A stretch of 5,500 nt of DNA from Pyrinomonadaceae bacterium (lineage in GTDB: Bacteria; Acidobacteriota; Blastocatellia; Pyrinomonadales; Pyrinomonadaceae): the NCBI GenBank assembly GCA_026786155.1, contig JAJAYR010000139.1, positions 1 through 5,500 on the forward strand, given 5' to 3'. The position numbers were made by a program, and so were the translations under genes. This document shows, piece by piece, positions 4,950 through 5,500 of the stretch (positions within the stretch are counted from its first letter, which is position 1; each line of letters begins with the position of its first letter). Below the pieces are notes generated by a model. The model did not search any database, was not told the DNA's origin, and was given only the letters and a program-made list of their open reading frames with translations.

Positions 4950-5500
4950 ATGAGCCAGCCGCCAATCACGCCCGAAATCGTCGCCCAACACGGCTTCACG
5001 ACCGAAGAATACGAAAAGGTTTTGGAAATAATGGGGCGTGAACCGACGATGACCGAACTCGGCATTTTTTCGGTGATGTGGTCGGAGCATTGTTCTTATA
5101 AATCTTCGCGGATTCATCTGAAACGGCTGCCGGTAACGGGCGAGCGCGTGATTGTGCCGCCGGGCGAAAACGCCGGAGTCGTGGACATCGGCGATGACTG
5201 GTGCGTCGCTTTTAAAGTCGAATCGCACAATCATCCGAGTTTTATCGAACCGTTTCAAGGCGCGGCGACTGGAGTCGGCGGAATTTTGCGCGACGTTTTC
5301 ACGATGGGAGCGCGTCCGATTGCGGCGATGAATTCGCTGCGCTTCGGAAAATTAGACGATGCGAAACACGGGCGCAGAAACAAATCAATTTTGAAAGGCT
5401 GTGTTGACGGCATCGCGCATTACGGCAATTGTTTCGGCGTGCCGACCATCGGCGGCGAAGTCGTTTTTGACGAAGCGTATAATCTGAATCCGCTGGTTAA
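4950..5500 (+). CDS. purL: Phosphoribosylformylglycinamidine synthase II, N-terminal part
   Basis: PurL performs the fourth step of purine synthesis: FGAR + glutamine-derived ammonia + ATP gives FGAM. Small-type PurL works with PurQ and PurS in the cytoplasm. The frame is open from ATG 4950 to the window edge, giving 183 complete codons. Key motifs are GIFSVMWSEHCSYKSSR at 38-54 with the conserved active-site His47, then VESHNHPSFIEPFQGAATG at 90-108 and GGILRDVFTMGARPIA at 110-125, the nucleotide/metal-binding part of the AIRS-like N-terminal domain. GNCFGVPTIGGEV and NPLV are further family sequence. The short N-terminus before the SEHCSYK motif shows the small (about 740-residue) bacterial type and not the 1,300-residue fused type. 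It begins 119 bp after the TlpA-like gene with its own ribosome-binding site. PurQ and PurS are not in the window. Confidence 0.96.
   Translation, partial: MSQPPITPEIVAQHGFTTEEYEKVLEIMGREPTMTELGIFSVMWSEHCSYKSSRIHLKRLPVTGERVIVPPGENAGVVDIGDDWCVAFKVESHNHPSFIEPFQGAATGVGGILRDVFTMGARPIAAMNSLRFGKLDDAKHGRRNKSILKGCVDGIAHYGNCFGVPTIGGEVVFDEAYNLNPLV

Noticed and set aside
4823..5258. Minus-strand frames of 80 and 104 residues over the purL start
   Set aside because: They are antisense to a clearly recognisable PurL N-terminus and show no family motif.

Overview
The window looks like ordinary chromosome of a mid-GC Gram-negative bacterium. Exported proteins have Sec signal peptides (…TFA|Q, …SLA|Q). Codon style, the PRC-barrel/MgtE-N/CBS architecture and the abundant palindromic interspersed repeats remind me of Acidobacteriota, class Blastocatellia. 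That placement is inference from gene content, not proven by any marker.

Layout. Positions 1-420 hold no convincing gene but contain a 154-bp nested palindromic repeat (38-191) built of four three-base-loop hairpins. Positions 421-942 (+) encode a small protein that I read as a free-standing SRA/PUA-like domain of the kind found in McrA-type modified-DNA endonucleases. It runs 11 bp into the convergent gene at 932-1759 (-), an exported SLT-type lytic transglycosylase whose Rho-independent terminator lies inside the 3' end of the 421-942 reading frame. The divergent intergenic region 1760-2220 contains a long imperfect inverted repeat (2073-2180) inside a pair of 14-bp direct repeats. The second direct repeat covers the first codons of the next gene. 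That gene (2221-3381, +) is a soluble PRC-barrel + MgtE-N + CBS protein that ends at an in-frame TAA. The reading frame continues for 28 further residues of recognisable CBS sequence to a second TAA at 3466-3468, so the gene carries an apparent nonsense mutation.

Positions 3555-4157 and about 4162-4830 (+) are two tandem exported thioredoxin-fold proteins, a redoxin and a TlpA/ResA-like protein. They are 4 nt apart and probably co-transcribed. A second palindromic interspersed repeat (4194-4268) has become part of the coding sequence at the 5' end of the TlpA-like gene. The last gene, 4950 to the window end (+), is the N-terminal third or less of purL (FGAM synthase II), preceded by a good ribosome-binding site that can pair with an upstream complementary stretch.

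I find no CRISPR array, tRNA, rRNA, integrase or transposase gene. The genes are mostly housekeeping (wall turnover, periplasmic redox, purine synthesis). The noteworthy signals are the three palindromic elements and their collisions with gene ends, the nonsense codon in the CBS protein, and the stand-alone SRA-like protein.
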